Source of the DNA: Alphaproteobacteria bacterium
GTDB lineage: Bacteria > Pseudomonadota > Alphaproteobacteria > Micavibrionales > CSBR16-224
Direction of reading: 5' to 3'
Length of the DNA: 42,483 bases
Assembly: GCA_021775895.1 (NCBI GenBank)
Contig: JAJFGX010000098.1
Location: 1-42,483 of the forward strand
Below, piece by piece: positions 32,468 through 42,097 of the stretch. The position numbers and the translations under genes are program-made. The notes under the pieces were generated by a model. It had not been told where the DNA came from. It saw only the letters and a program-made list of their open reading frames with translations, and made no database searches. Numbering within the stretch: the first letter of the stretch is position 1; every line of letters starts with the position of its first letter.

Positions 32468-32935
32468 CTAGCGAATAGAAGCAAGTAATTTTTCTTTTAC
32501 AATTCCACTAACTTTGGCAAAATCCATCTGCCCTGCATATATTTCTTTTAGGCGGTTCATTACTCGCCCCATGTCTTTTAGCTCGCCAGCATCGAGTTCT
32601 CTGATCGTTGAAACAACAGCATCAGAAGCCTCTTCCATAGACATTTGCCTAGGCATAAACCGTTGTATGATAGCGATTTCTTTTCTTTCACGCTCAGCAA
32701 GCTCTAATCTATCACCACGTTCATACATAGTAATAGACTCATTACGCTGCTTAATCATAGTCTGCAACATTGATAAAATTTCAGTCTCAGAAATACCGTC
32801 CATATTACCTTTGCTACGCTCCGCTATGTCTCTATCTTTTAGAGATGCCATAATTAAACGTATAGTTGATAAAGCAATCACTTCTTTTGATCTCATTGCT
32901 ATTTTTAACTGCTCTTGAAAGTTTTCTCTTAACAT
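32468..32935 (-). CDS. GatB/YqeY domain protein
   Basis: A 155-residue helical protein of the YqeY family: LKIAMRSKEVIALSTIRLIM, then LSMLQTMIKQRNESITMYE, RKEIAIIQRFMPRQMSMEEA and DMGRVMNRLKE. It resembles the tail domain of the amidotransferase subunit GatB that contacts tRNA, and its exact role is unknown. It lies directly before dnaG and divergent from carA, an arrangement conserved in alphaproteobacteria. The 70-base gap to carA must contain both promoters. Confidence 0.93.
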   Translation of the reverse strand: MLRENFQEQLKIAMRSKEVIALSTIRLIMASLKDRDIAERSKGNMDGISETEILSMLQTMIKQRNESITMYERGDRLELAERERKEIAIIQRFMPRQMSMEEASDAVVSTIRELDAGELKDMGRVMNRLKEIYAGQMDFAKVSGIVKEKLLASIR

Positions 32936-33005
32936 TTCACTATTTTTCCTTTATTTCTAGTCAATAATATAAAATACAGTATATAGGCAAAATGGGGAAG
33001 ATACA

Positions 33006-34220
33006 ATGAAAGATACAGAGGGCAAAAAAACTTCTAACAAAAACATAGTATGGCCAGATTATGCCGATGCTGTTTTAATACTGGAAGATGGCAGTATATT
33101 TTTTGGCAATGGCATTGGTGTAGAGGGAACAACCTCTGGTGAGGCGTGTTTTAATACCTCAATGACAGGATACCAAGAAATTATTACAGACCCATCTTAT
33201 TGTGGGCAGATCATTGTTTTTACTTTTCCACATATCGGCAATGTAGGTACTAATGCACTAGATTGTGAAGCAGATAATAATTTCTCACATGGTGTGATTG
33301 TTGGTGAGGTTCCAACTCTATCATCTAATTGGCGTAGTTCTTACTCTCTCCATAACTGGCTAGAACAGAAAAGCAGTACTGGTATTGCCAATATTGATAC
33401 AAGGGCATTAACAAAACATATTCGTGAGCATGGCGTGCAAAATGCCTTGATTTATTTTAACAAAGAAAACAAAGTGCCACTAGATACTTTATTTGATGAA
33501 CTCGCAAAAACCCCCAATATGAATGGACAAGATTTAGCAAAAGTAGTTTCTTGTAAAACACCTTACACATGGCATGAAGAACGCATGGATATTACAAGCA
33601 ATACTTATAAAAACAGTACGGCATTAGATACTTCACCACATATTGTTGTGGTTGATTTTGGAGTAAAAAAGAATATTTTACGTGAAATATCTCACCTAGG
33701 TTGTCGTATTACAGTTGTTCCATGCACATATTCCGCAGATAAAATATTATCACTTCAACCTGATGGTGTTTTTCTTTCAAATGGGCCTGGTGACCCTATG
33801 GCAACAAGCATTTACGTTGTACCCGTTGTTAAGGAATTACTAAACTCTGGCATTCCAATTTTTGGTATATGTCTTGGGCATCAAATCTTAGCTATTGCAC
33901 TTGGCGCTAAAACAGAAAAAATGCAGTTTGGACATAGAGGCGGCAACCACCCAGTAAAAAATCTAAAAACTACCAAAGTAGAAATAACCAGCCAGAACCA
34001 TGGTTTTTGTGTCTTAACAAGCACACTGCCAGATACCGTAGAAGAAACTCATGTCAGTTTATTTGACGGAACAAATGAAGGTTTAGAAATACTAGACAAA
34101 AATGTATTTTCCGTGCAATATCATCCAGAGGCTTCTCCTGGTCCACAAGACAGCACGTACCTATTTCAACAATTCTGGGAACATATACTATGTTACAAGA
34201 CACAAAAAGCGGCAGCATAA
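33006..34220 (+). CDS. carA: Carbamoyl-phosphate synthase small subunit
   Basis: A 404-residue CarA, the glutamine-hydrolysing subunit that feeds ammonia to CarB for arginine and pyrimidine synthesis. The N-terminal half has LEDGSIFFGNGIG and FNTSMTGYQEIITDPSY; the class I amidotransferase half has FLSNGPGDP, GICLGHQ with the nucleophile Cys289, and QYHPEASPGP with His373 and Glu375. GGGGAAG precedes ATG 33006. carB is not in the window. Its last 31 bases overlap the next gene. Confidence 0.97.
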   Translation: MKDTEGKKTSNKNIVWPDYADAVLILEDGSIFFGNGIGVEGTTSGEACFNTSMTGYQEIITDPSYCGQIIVFTFPHIGNVGTNALDCEADNNFSHGVIVGEVPTLSSNWRSSYSLHNWLEQKSSTGIANIDTRALTKHIREHGVQNALIYFNKENKVPLDTLFDELAKTPNMNGQDLAKVVSCKTPYTWHEERMDITSNTYKNSTALDTSPHIVVVDFGVKKNILREISHLGCRITVVPCTYSADKILSLQPDGVFLSNGPGDPMATSIYVVPVVKELLNSGIPIFGICLGHQILAIALGAKTEKMQFGHRGGNHPVKNLKTTKVEITSQNHGFCVLTSTLPDTVEETHVSLFDGTNEGLEILDKNVFSVQYHPEASPGPQDSTYLFQQFWEHILCYKTQKAAA

Positions 34221-36415
34221 ATAATAAAAACTCATCATTTCTTGTTATAGCAATATTCACTATATCTCTTTTTATGTCTGCATCGTTAATGTTTGCGGTA
34301 CAGCCGATGATTGGGAAAATGCTACTGCCTTTGGCTGGTGGAACTCCAGCTAGTTGGATTGTTGCTATGGCATTTTTTCAAATAGCTTTGCTTGTTGGGT
34401 ACATGTTAGCTTGGATAATGTCTCGTTTCGAAGTACGTACGCACACCCTTATTTTAGTCGTACTACTAGGTTTAGGTTTTACAATACTGCCTGTAAAAAC
34501 AGCAAACTTTGCCTATATTCTGGATAATCAAGGAATATCACCTTTCAGTATTTTTACTATACTATTACTTTCTATAGGTCTGCCATTCACAGCATTATCT
34601 ACTGTATCATCGACACTACAACGCTTATTTACAGCAACAGATCACCATAGTTCCCATGATCCATATTTTCTTTATGCTGCAAGCAATGGTGGAAGCTTAT
34701 TAGGACTATTATCATACCCTATAATTATTGAGCCACTATTTCCATTAAGCATGCAAACGTCTTACTGGCAGTTCTTATATGGCGGATTAATAGTTATGTG
34801 CTTGCTTTGTCTAGCCTTAACCCACGTATCACAAAAAAGTAAAACTACAGAGAACAATACAAAATCAGTTGCAGAAGATATTTCTTGGAAAAATCGTGTA
34901 GAGTGGCTTTTATTAGCCTTTTTTCCATCCAGTCTACTAATGGGAACAACATCATATGTTACTACAGATATTATATCTGTACCATTGCTATGGGTTCTAC
35001 CATTAGGACTATACCTTTTAACGCATATTTTTGCTTTTTCTAAAAAGCGTTTTTTTAAAGACAGTACACTATATATGATACACCCAATTGCTGTTTGCAT
35101 GATATTTCTTATATCAATTGACTTTGCTGGATTTCATATTTTTAATGGAGCTTGGAATGGTGCAGTTATTATTATATTATCATTTTTCATGATTGCTCTT
35201 GCCCTGCATACTAGATTAGCCTCTATAAGACCTCACAATAAATACCTAACTCAATTTTACTTCTTTCTTGCCCTTGGTGGGGCAATAGGCGGTAGTTTTA
35301 ATGCCTTTATTGCTCCTGTAATATTTGATAGCGTTTTAGAACTTCCTATCATTGTATTACTATCTTGCTTAGTGAACCCATATCTTAATACAGATAGCAC
35401 AAAATCTGAGGTTATCTTATTAGTATCTGGTATTTTTATTTTAATTACCTGTTCTATTGTTTTTGCAAGCACACAAAACATAGTACTAAGTTTGGACTTT
35501 AACTTATTACAAGCCGTCTCACTACTAATAGCTATTTCTTTAATATGCGGTAGCAATGCAAAAATCACACTATATGGACTCTCTGCCTATATGTTCCTTT
35601 TTGTATTTTTTATAGAGCCAAATAACTTATTAGCTCACAGAAACTTCTTTGGAGTTTCTAGAGTATATGATGAGATCTATGTCCACGATGAAACCCAAGA
35701 AGAAACAAATGTTCGATATTTTACTCATGGTACTACCGTTCATGGTGCGCAGAATCTTGATGCTTCAGTTAAAGAAGCTCCTATAACATCATATTATGGG
35801 CCACTACGTGGTGTAATTGATACTTATAAGCCAAAACATGTTGCTCTTATGGGCTTAGGTGCTGGTGTCATTCGTTGTTATCATGCTCCAGATAGATACT
35901 ACACAATGTATGAAATTGACCCTGACGTTGTAGATATTGCTAAAAAATATTTTGACTTCATAGATGATTGTGGCTCAGAAAAAGATAATATTGTTATAGG
36001 TGATGGACGATTGGAAATGGCGAAGCGTAATGATGATATCTATGACTTAATCATTCTTGACGCATTTACCTCTGATAGTGTTCCAACACATCTATTAACT
36101 AAAGAAGCCTTCATCATGTATAAAGAACATTTAACAAAAGATGGCTTAATTGCGATGAATATATCAAATCGCTATATAAACCTTAAAAAAGTTATAGCAG
36201 CGACAGCAAAAGAAATAAACTTCAAAAACCTTTCTAAACACAGGACAAAAGTACCTGCTTTAGAGTTTTCAAGTGAATGGATAGTAATTGCTCCAGAAAA
36301 CTTTGATTTATCTGCTTTAGAAAAAGATGGCTGGAAAACTGTGCCAGATGAAGACATCACAAATAGTTTTTGGACAGATGAATATACAAATATTCTTTCA
36401 ATATTAAAGTTTTAA
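34190..36415 (+). CDS. Fused membrane / spermidine-synthase-like protein
   Basis: A 741-residue protein. Residues about 18-490 contain a dozen or more hydrophobic segments (MFAVQPMIGKMLLPLAGGTPASW near the start is typical of this family). From about 525 a soluble Rossmann-type spermidine/spermine synthase domain follows: LMGLGAGVIRCY for AdoMet binding, YEIDPDVVDIAKKYF, GDGRLEMA and LIILDAFTSDSVP. Proteins with this fusion occur in several phyla and are called fused MFS/spermidine synthase; the product is unproven. The start overlaps carA by 31 bases, implying translational coupling. The synthase domain appears complete. Confidence 0.85.
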   Translation: MLQDTKSGSINNKNSSFLVIAIFTISLFMSASLMFAVQPMIGKMLLPLAGGTPASWIVAMAFFQIALLVGYMLAWIMSRFEVRTHTLILVVLLGLGFTILPVKTANFAYILDNQGISPFSIFTILLLSIGLPFTALSTVSSTLQRLFTATDHHSSHDPYFLYAASNGGSLLGLLSYPIIIEPLFPLSMQTSYWQFLYGGLIVMCLLCLALTHVSQKSKTTENNTKSVAEDISWKNRVEWLLLAFFPSSLLMGTTSYVTTDIISVPLLWVLPLGLYLLTHIFAFSKKRFFKDSTLYMIHPIAVCMIFLISIDFAGFHIFNGAWNGAVIIILSFFMIALALHTRLASIRPHNKYLTQFYFFLALGGAIGGSFNAFIAPVIFDSVLELPIIVLLSCLVNPYLNTDSTKSEVILLVSGIFILITCSIVFASTQNIVLSLDFNLLQAVSLLIAISLICGSNAKITLYGLSAYMFLFVFFIEPNNLLAHRNFFGVSRVYDEIYVHDETQEETNVRYFTHGTTVHGAQNLDASVKEAPITSYYGPLRGVIDTYKPKHVALMGLGAGVIRCYHAPDRYYTMYEIDPDVVDIAKKYFDFIDDCGSEKDNIVIGDGRLEMAKRNDDIYDLIILDAFTSDSVPTHLLTKEAFIMYKEHLTKDGLIAMNISNRYINLKKVIAATAKEINFKNLSKHRTKVPALEFSSEWIVIAPENFDLSALEKDGWKTVPDEDITNSFWTDEYTNILSILKF

Positions 36416-36417
36416 CC

Positions 36418-36930
36418 ATGAAGCAACAAAATATAAAAACATATAAAATAAACAAGACCATATTAATTACACTTTATTCCTTAATTACTATGGTTATCAC
36501 CAGCAATATTGTGCATGCTCAAGAAGTGCGTTTAACCAGCATGAATGATGTTAATTTTGGTATGTGGAGCGGTACAGGAGACCTTATAAATGATGACCCT
36601 ACATGTGTGTACAGAGATAATAATAATAGATACAAAGTAACCGCAACAGATAACTCAACGATTACACCAAATGATTTTTTTCTAGAAAACTCTACAAACA
36701 CAGTAGAGCTTCCATATGTAGTCAAATGGAATAATTCTACAGCGACAGGTGGCTCTTCCCTACAATATAACACAATAAAAAATAGAAAAAATGCCAACAC
36801 TAGCCATAAAAAATGTGCTATAGGTGGCAACTCTGCAAACATGAACATTACAATTAAATCAGCTGATTTAGATGCCGTCCCTGCAGGTGTCTACTCAGCA
36901 ACTATAACTATTATGGCTGAACCACGCTAA
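36418..36930 (+). CDS. Spore coat U-like pilus subunit 1
   Basis: A 170-residue secreted protein. A long basic start and hydrophobic core end near NIVHAQ (signal peptide). The mature part has FGMWSGTGDLINDDPTCVY, RYKVTATDNST, a second Cys, and the end ADLDAVPAGVYSATITIMAEPR, the plan of the spore coat U (SCPU) domain of archaic chaperone-usher pilins. The motifs match subunit 3 (40969-41523) closely. It starts 2 bases after the stop of the fused membrane gene with no ribosome-binding site of its own, so it probably depends on translation of that gene. Confidence 0.85.
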   Translation: MKQQNIKTYKINKTILITLYSLITMVITSNIVHAQEVRLTSMNDVNFGMWSGTGDLINDDPTCVYRDNNNRYKVTATDNSTITPNDFFLENSTNTVELPYVVKWNNSTATGGSSLQYNTIKNRKNANTSHKKCAIGGNSANMNITIKSADLDAVPAGVYSATITIMAEPR

Positions 36931-36957
36931 AACTATACATCTAGGACAAGCCTTAAT

Positions 36958-37503
36958 CTAACCAGGTTCCACAACAACAATCAAATCAGCGTAGTGAAAC
37001 ATCTTTCCTACTGACTGAACATTTTCTTTAACTTTAATTGTAAGTTGAGCATTTAACCCTCCACCACTACATAGTCCATTAGTTATCTTGCTCGCAAATG
37101 GTTCTGATTTATTATAGTTAACTTCTTTCCCTATGTTTTTTAACCCGCTAGTACTTAAATAGACATTATAGGGAAGCATCCTCATTTTTCTATTGTTACT
37201 CAATAAAAACTGATCTGTTGTTGATCTATTTTGATCGTAGACCATCATTTTATATGTCCCGCTAAAATTTTCTTTTATACATATTCTAAATTTGCCGTAA
37301 GAAAAGCTATTATCAAGAGAGGATTCAAAATTAATTCCTGAAAGCTGTATAATATTAATTCGTTCTGGAATTACTAATGATACATCAAGAGTGCCAGTAG
37401 AATCTACATCAACTTGACCATCGCTAGCTCCATATACAAGGCTACCCATCGATATAGATACAAAAACACACATAGAGATAATAAAATTAAATAACTTTCT
37501 CAT
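36958..37503 (-). CDS. Spore coat U-like pilus subunit 2 or tip protein
   Basis: A 181-residue secreted protein with a signal peptide (hydrophobic core MCVFVSISMGSLV, likely cut after VYGA). The mature part is beta-rich with GKFRICIKENFSGTYKMMVYD, two Cys and the end MFHYADLIVVVEPG, which resembles the last strand of SCPU-type subunits (the ending LTIVVEP). It is more diverged than the other two and lacks SGTGDL, so a tip or adaptor role is possible. It is on the minus strand, convergent with subunit 1 and divergent from the chaperone. Confidence 0.7.
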   Translation of the reverse strand: MRKLFNFIISMCVFVSISMGSLVYGASDGQVDVDSTGTLDVSLVIPERINIIQLSGINFESSLDNSFSYGKFRICIKENFSGTYKMMVYDQNRSTTDQFLLSNNRKMRMLPYNVYLSTSGLKNIGKEVNYNKSEPFASKITNGLCSGGGLNAQLTIKVKENVQSVGKMFHYADLIVVVEPG

Positions 37504-37635
37504 GTATTAATCTTATCATAAAATACTTAATTTTTTCAAAAAATTTAAAGTTAATTAAAAAAAAATACTATTTATCTTATAACTATGCTAATAATATTAG
37601 AGAGTTTAAAGAATTACTATTTTAGTGAGGAATAC

Positions 37636-38355
37636 ATGAAATTATATTATACTTTTTGTTCATTTGCGATTGTCTGCATATGCACTTTATTACCAATACA
37701 AGCACATGCTAACCTATCCTTGGACAAAGTAGTCGTGCAATTCACCCCTAGTGAACGACCTGTGTCTAACGTTTTAGTAAGCAACAAAGGCGACTCGCCA
37801 ATTAAAGTTACAGCTGAAATTATTGAAGTTCTAAATTCAGGTACAAAAGATGAAAAAGAAATAAAAACAAAAAATCTTATCGTTGCACCAGGTGGATTTG
37901 AGCTAAATGCTAATGAAAGTCGTAACGTACGATTAGTCTTAAGAAAAACACCAGAAGATTTTGAAAAAATATATCGTATACGCTTCCACCCTGACACAAT
38001 TAGCTTTACTGAAGAGGTAGAAAAAGGTAATAAATCAGTCCGTGTCGGTGTTATAATATCTATGGGTATACTTGTTATAGCAGAGCCAAAAGAACCGAAG
38101 CCAAAACTTGAGTTTGTACGAAATGACAAAAAAATAATATTTAGTAATAATGGGAATGTAACCGCTCAATTGCAACGTGAAGATTTCTGCAATAAAGATC
38201 GCACAAAATGCACAGAGCTTACAGGAAAAAGAATATATCCAGGCTCAACATGGGAAATGGAAATTCCAGAACACCTAATTAAAACAATTTTTCAACAAAC
38301 TGTCCTTATTAATGGTAACTATTCAACAATAACATACCCTGTTAATTCTGATTAA
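37636..38355 (+). CDS. Periplasmic pilus chaperone, PapD-like
   Basis: A 239-residue protein from ATG 37636 (GAGG upstream). A signal peptide ends near IQAHA; two Ig-like domains follow. The N-terminal domain has VQFTPSERPVSNVLVSNKGDSP and the Arg/Lys-rich strand NESRNVRLVLRKTP, with YRIRFHP after it; the second has IIFSNNGNVTAQLQ. These are typical of chaperones that donate a strand to pilin subunits. The in-frame upstream ATG 37585 would put extra residues before the signal peptide and is rejected. The usher gene follows 101 bases later. Confidence 0.88.
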   Translation: MKLYYTFCSFAIVCICTLLPIQAHANLSLDKVVVQFTPSERPVSNVLVSNKGDSPIKVTAEIIEVLNSGTKDEKEIKTKNLIVAPGGFELNANESRNVRLVLRKTPEDFEKIYRIRFHPDTISFTEEVEKGNKSVRVGVIISMGILVIAEPKEPKPKLEFVRNDKKIIFSNNGNVTAQLQREDFCNKDRTKCTELTGKRIYPGSTWEMEIPEHLIKTIFQQTVLINGNYSTITYPVNSD

Positions 38356-38456
38356 TTGAGTTCTCAATTGATCTTCAAACTTACTACTTAATACAATATA
38401 AACGAAACCAATATACAAAGATTTAAGTGGAATTTACTATATGGGTAAATACTTTC

Positions 38457-40928
38457 ATGATGTCTATACTTAGAATTACTTTATTTATAGTAGCAATACA
38501 ATTCTTTGTACTTTTAAGCAGTGCTGTATATTCTAAAAGCAATACAGATATTACTTCAGATATATTAACTATAGAAGAAGAAGGTAATTTTAGTGCTTTT
38601 GATTTCTATGTTGGAGGTAATTATTTTGGACTAATTTATGGTTATTTTAATAATGGCTGGTTTAAGCTTGAGATGCCAGAAGATGCTATATCTTTACTAC
38701 CTCCTGTCAAAAATAAAAATGCATTCTTAACTTTATTTCAGGGAAAAATAAAGCAAGAAAAAATAATAGATAATATTGGTAAATTAAATATAAACTTTGA
38801 CAATTTCCAAATATTCTTAGAAATTGCCTCAGAGCAAAGTCTAGTTGATGCCATATCCGAATTTAAAGATCTTCCAGAAGGTGAAAAAACGCTATCAATT
38901 AGAAATGAAATTCTTACTGTTGGTAGCACATCATTAAATGAATCTTTTGATATTAAAAATGTTACATTAAATCATGACACACTTTTTAGTCGAGGTCCTT
39001 CTTCTTTCAAAAGTGCTGGGTCTTTGAGCGATACTGCTGGATATGAATTAACTGATGCTTCATTAAGGCATGACTTTAAAGCAAAAGACCATAATTTAAC
39101 TATGGCTGCTGGTATACTACAGTCTAATGGTCTACATTTTGCTCGTAGCTTAGATTTTTATGGTATGCGACTTGGTACAAATAATCGCTTATTATTCCGT
39201 GATCCACTTCTTCAAGCATCTTATATTGAAATATTCTTACCTACACGTAAAAGGGTCGAAATATTTAGAGAGTCCGAGTCTAGTGGGCGTATAATTTTCT
39301 CTAAAATTATGAATTTTGGTACAATACAAATAGATACAAGGTCTTTTCCATTAGGAAGTTATGATATTGAAATTGTAACTACAAGCAATGATGGGACTGT
39401 TGAGAGAGAAATAAGGCCTTTTACAAAATCCCGTAGGCTCTCTCCACATGGAAAACCAGAATTTAACCTAGAAATTGGCACGACAAGAGATGGTCTGGAT
39501 ATAACAGGAAAGACTCTCGGCTTACTTTCTTATAAAAAACGCCTCACAGACTGGGCTGATACCAAAATAGCTGTTGTTATTACTGATGACGATGCAGTGT
39601 TAGAAACTGAAATTAACACAGAAAATAAAATAGAATTACTAGGCTTTTCTGGGTTGCTTGAAACAAGCATTATCGGTGCTATAGACTCTAATGGAGATCC
39701 AGCAGGTATTGAAGGATCTTTACTTTTAAGGGGAGATAAACGCTCCTTGCGTCTACTTGCAACACAAAGCTTTAACAGACCAGAAAGAAATACTAATCAA
39801 GATAGTTTAGTTACATCAGGTAGAAAATCTTTTAACACCAATTTTTCAACGCCATTCTCACTATGGGGTAAATATGGTCGTTTAAATTTAAATGGCCAAT
39901 GGAGCAATACAGACAGTAGTGGTAGCTCACACCGCTATGGTCCTGAAATTATTTTACATCTACAAAAAAGCAATAATACAGAAACAGATTTAAAAGTTAA
40001 CCTTCTTAAAACTGATAATGACGACCAAGCAACAATATCATTAAATTGGAGACGTAATAAAGATGTTTGGCAACAACAAGGTGACATTGTAGCTCTAGCC
40101 ACAGGTTCTGAAAGTCGCACTAGCTCCTCTGGACTTTTATCCTTTCAAGGTTCTGAAGGAAAATACAAAGACTGGCGGCAGAACCTACAAGGCACAATGA
40201 ACCTTCGTCTTGACCCTTTAAGCTCTAATGAAGGTCAAAAAACCACCCTGATTACAAATACCAATGGTGAATACAAAGGTAAATGGGCTCGCATACAAGG
40301 TTTTGTTGATAATAACTTCAGAACTAATTCTGGTCGTATGGGTGGAGAAATATCTAGCACAATTCTATGGACATCTGATGGTGGCCTACGAACATCTTCT
40401 GAAAAATTACATGATGATAGTGCTCTTCTAGCTGTTAAAATAAAAGGTAACAATTCAAAATCACTTGTTGGTATCTCATTAAACGGCTCGCCACGGGTTT
40501 ATGGTTACCCAGGAGAAACATTATACATGACACTCCCAACCTATGTAACATCTCGCATTAGCGCCTTTGATGCAGGGGACGAAGGTGTCATTTCAATTCT
40601 AGAAAAGCCTTACGATATTACAGCTCTACCGGGAAATGTATTTATAAAAGAATTTAATACAGCACAGTTAATTTTCACACTTGGACAATTATTTGATGGT
40701 AATGGTGTGGCACTTGCCAATAAACGTATAAAACTTAGTGGCGAATACTTTTATACAGATGAAGATGGGTATTTTGATTTAGAGGTACCATATCAAAATA
40801 ATAAAAAGATCGAAATCTCAACAAAGAGCCTTGCATGTGAATTCACATTAGGTGATATTGAAGAGAATCAAATAATAATGGAAGTAGGTAAAATAATCTG
40901 TAGCAACAAAGAAAAACCCCTTAAATAA
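38457..40928 (+). CDS. Outer-membrane pilus usher
   Basis: An 823-residue protein from ATG 38457 or the adjacent ATG 38460; the frame is open from GTG 38427 but the signal peptide (MSILRITLFIVAIQFFVLL) fits the later start. It has a soluble N-terminal domain, a long beta-barrel region with alternating strands, a plug-like insert, and C-terminal domains (YGYPGETLYMTLPTYV; GEYFYTDEDGYFDLEV). The pattern is closer to alternative/archaic ushers (CS1/CFA or Csu-like) than to FimD/PapC. It would export and assemble the SCPU-type subunits. Family membership is by pattern and by its chaperone neighbour. Confidence 0.8.
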   Translation: MMSILRITLFIVAIQFFVLLSSAVYSKSNTDITSDILTIEEEGNFSAFDFYVGGNYFGLIYGYFNNGWFKLEMPEDAISLLPPVKNKNAFLTLFQGKIKQEKIIDNIGKLNINFDNFQIFLEIASEQSLVDAISEFKDLPEGEKTLSIRNEILTVGSTSLNESFDIKNVTLNHDTLFSRGPSSFKSAGSLSDTAGYELTDASLRHDFKAKDHNLTMAAGILQSNGLHFARSLDFYGMRLGTNNRLLFRDPLLQASYIEIFLPTRKRVEIFRESESSGRIIFSKIMNFGTIQIDTRSFPLGSYDIEIVTTSNDGTVEREIRPFTKSRRLSPHGKPEFNLEIGTTRDGLDITGKTLGLLSYKKRLTDWADTKIAVVITDDDAVLETEINTENKIELLGFSGLLETSIIGAIDSNGDPAGIEGSLLLRGDKRSLRLLATQSFNRPERNTNQDSLVTSGRKSFNTNFSTPFSLWGKYGRLNLNGQWSNTDSSGSSHRYGPEIILHLQKSNNTETDLKVNLLKTDNDDQATISLNWRRNKDVWQQQGDIVALATGSESRTSSSGLLSFQGSEGKYKDWRQNLQGTMNLRLDPLSSNEGQKTTLITNTNGEYKGKWARIQGFVDNNFRTNSGRMGGEISSTILWTSDGGLRTSSEKLHDDSALLAVKIKGNNSKSLVGISLNGSPRVYGYPGETLYMTLPTYVTSRISAFDAGDEGVISILEKPYDITALPGNVFIKEFNTAQLIFTLGQLFDGNGVALANKRIKLSGEYFYTDEDGYFDLEVPYQNNKKIEISTKSLACEFTLGDIEENQIIMEVGKIICSNKEKPLK

Positions 40929-40939
40929 ACATTAAGGGG
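40917..40939. terminator. Shared terminator between usher and subunit 3 genes
   Basis: An 8-bp GC/AT stem (40917-40924 with 40932-40939) and a 7-base loop. On the minus strand it is followed by a U-rich run (UUUUUC), so it ends the subunit 3 transcript; on the plus strand it overlaps the usher stop codon and may also stop that transcript weakly. Confidence 0.75.
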
Positions 40940-40968
40940 CATAATTCTTTATAAAAAATCATTAAAAC

Positions 40969-41523
40969 TTAGTCAGCTTCAACTACTATTGTTAATGTTG
41001 AATCATATGAACCTGCTGGAGCTGCCTGCAAAGCTGCTTCTAATAAAGTTACATGTATATTTGCACTCAACCCACCAGCAGAACAATCAGATATTGTAGT
41101 GTTTGCTCCAGTCAAAGTCGTTATAGCTGTGCCATCTGTAACAGCAGCCTCACCAACAGTACCTGTTGTATCATTCCAGAAAACAGACATTGCAATCTCA
41201 TTTGCATTACCGGCATCTTCAACTGCAAACGCAGCAGCGCTAATAGTACTACTGTCTGTAACGGTTACACGGTAGCTACCATCACCATTGTGATAAACAC
41301 AAAGGTCATCATTTCCATTCAAATCACCTGTACCACTGTAAGCACCTAATGGAATATCAGCAATATCGCTAACTTGAAATGCTTCTGCAATAGACATTGT
41401 TACAACTGATGTACCAGTTGATGTCGCACCTAGAGTACCTTGAGTTGCCGCGTATGAATTGCCGGCACTCCCAATACCACCTATTAATGCAATTAGAGCT
41501 AGTGCTTTTATTGTATTCTTCAT
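40969..41523 (-). CDS. Spore coat U-like major pilus subunit 3
   Basis: A 184-residue secreted protein with a signal peptide (MKNTIKALALIALIGGIG, cut after SYA). The mature part has IPLGAYSGTGDLNGNDDLCVY, SYRVTVTDSSTI, a second Cys in ISDCSAGG, and the end LQAAPAGSYDSTLTIVVEAD. It is the best SCPU domain match of the three. Ala/Thr-rich composition and its own promoter suggest the main shaft subunit, but this is inference. It is convergent with the usher gene. Confidence 0.9.
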   Translation of the reverse strand: MKNTIKALALIALIGGIGSAGNSYAATQGTLGATSTGTSVVTMSIAEAFQVSDIADIPLGAYSGTGDLNGNDDLCVYHNGDGSYRVTVTDSSTISAAAFAVEDAGNANEIAMSVFWNDTTGTVGEAAVTDGTAITTLTGANTTISDCSAGGLSANIHVTLLEAALQAAPAGSYDSTLTIVVEAD

Positions 41524-41542
41524 TATTTTATTCCTTTCTTAG

Positions 41543-41570
41543 GTTATAAACACTTATAAAGTATAGACAA
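41543..41570 (-). promoter_or_regulatory. Possible promoter of subunit 3
   Basis: On the minus strand TTGTCT (41565-41570) and TATAAC (41543-41548) are 16 bases apart, giving a very short leader with AAAGGA before ATG 41523. The rest of 41571-41748 is AT-rich and shows no gene. Confidence 0.35.
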
Positions 41571-41748
41571 TTATCATTTTAATAAAATTTTACTAAAACA
41601 TCCCTATAACTTAAGCTTAATGCAATTGTATTAAAAATTTGTTAACTCAACTATATTTAGCTGCATACAATGGTATTAAGCCACATTTAGAAAAAATTTA
41701 TTTTCACAGATTCTAATTTCTAATAGAGCTATCTGCTATTATATACAC

Positions 41749-41783
41749 AAAAAAAAGCTAGAACAAATAAATGATCTAGCTTT
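41749..41783 (-). terminator. Terminator of the rRNA operon
   Basis: A stem of at least 7 bp (41756-41762 with 41775-41781, extended by A-T pairs) with a 12-base loop, followed on the minus strand by a U-run (41749-41755). It lies 51 bases after the 5S gene. Confidence 0.8.
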
Positions 41784-41834
41784 CTAAAATTCCAATTTCG
41801 TATTCTAAATTATAAAATCTCTATGCTCTTAAAA

Positions 41835-41952
41835 GAGCTGGCAACGACCTACTCTCCCGTGCCTTAAGACAAAGTACCATCGGCGCTAAGGCTTTTCACG
41901 TCCGAGTTCGAGATGGGATCGGGTGTTTCATCCTCGCTATAACCACCAGCTC
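41835..41952 (-). rRNA. rrf: 5S rRNA
   Basis: About 118 bases with complementary ends (GAGCTGG/CCAGCTC), the conserved internal segment around GAACTCGGACGTGAAA on the minus strand, and CCGATGGTA. Typical size. It follows the 23S gene in the same direction. Confidence 0.95.
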
Positions 41953-42097
41953 ACTTAAAAACATAGAAAAACTATAATATAGCAGGTTATATCATCATAT
42001 AAAATTCATGTGTGTCGCTTTGAAATCATACGTATCAGTAATTTTACCGCTACGCGTGTTTTAGCCTGCTTATCTATTCGAAAATAGAAAAGCGTGC

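Noticed and set aside
41953-42097. tRNA in the 23S-5S spacer
   Set aside because: No cloverleaf or TTCGA-type loop could be found in the 145 bases.
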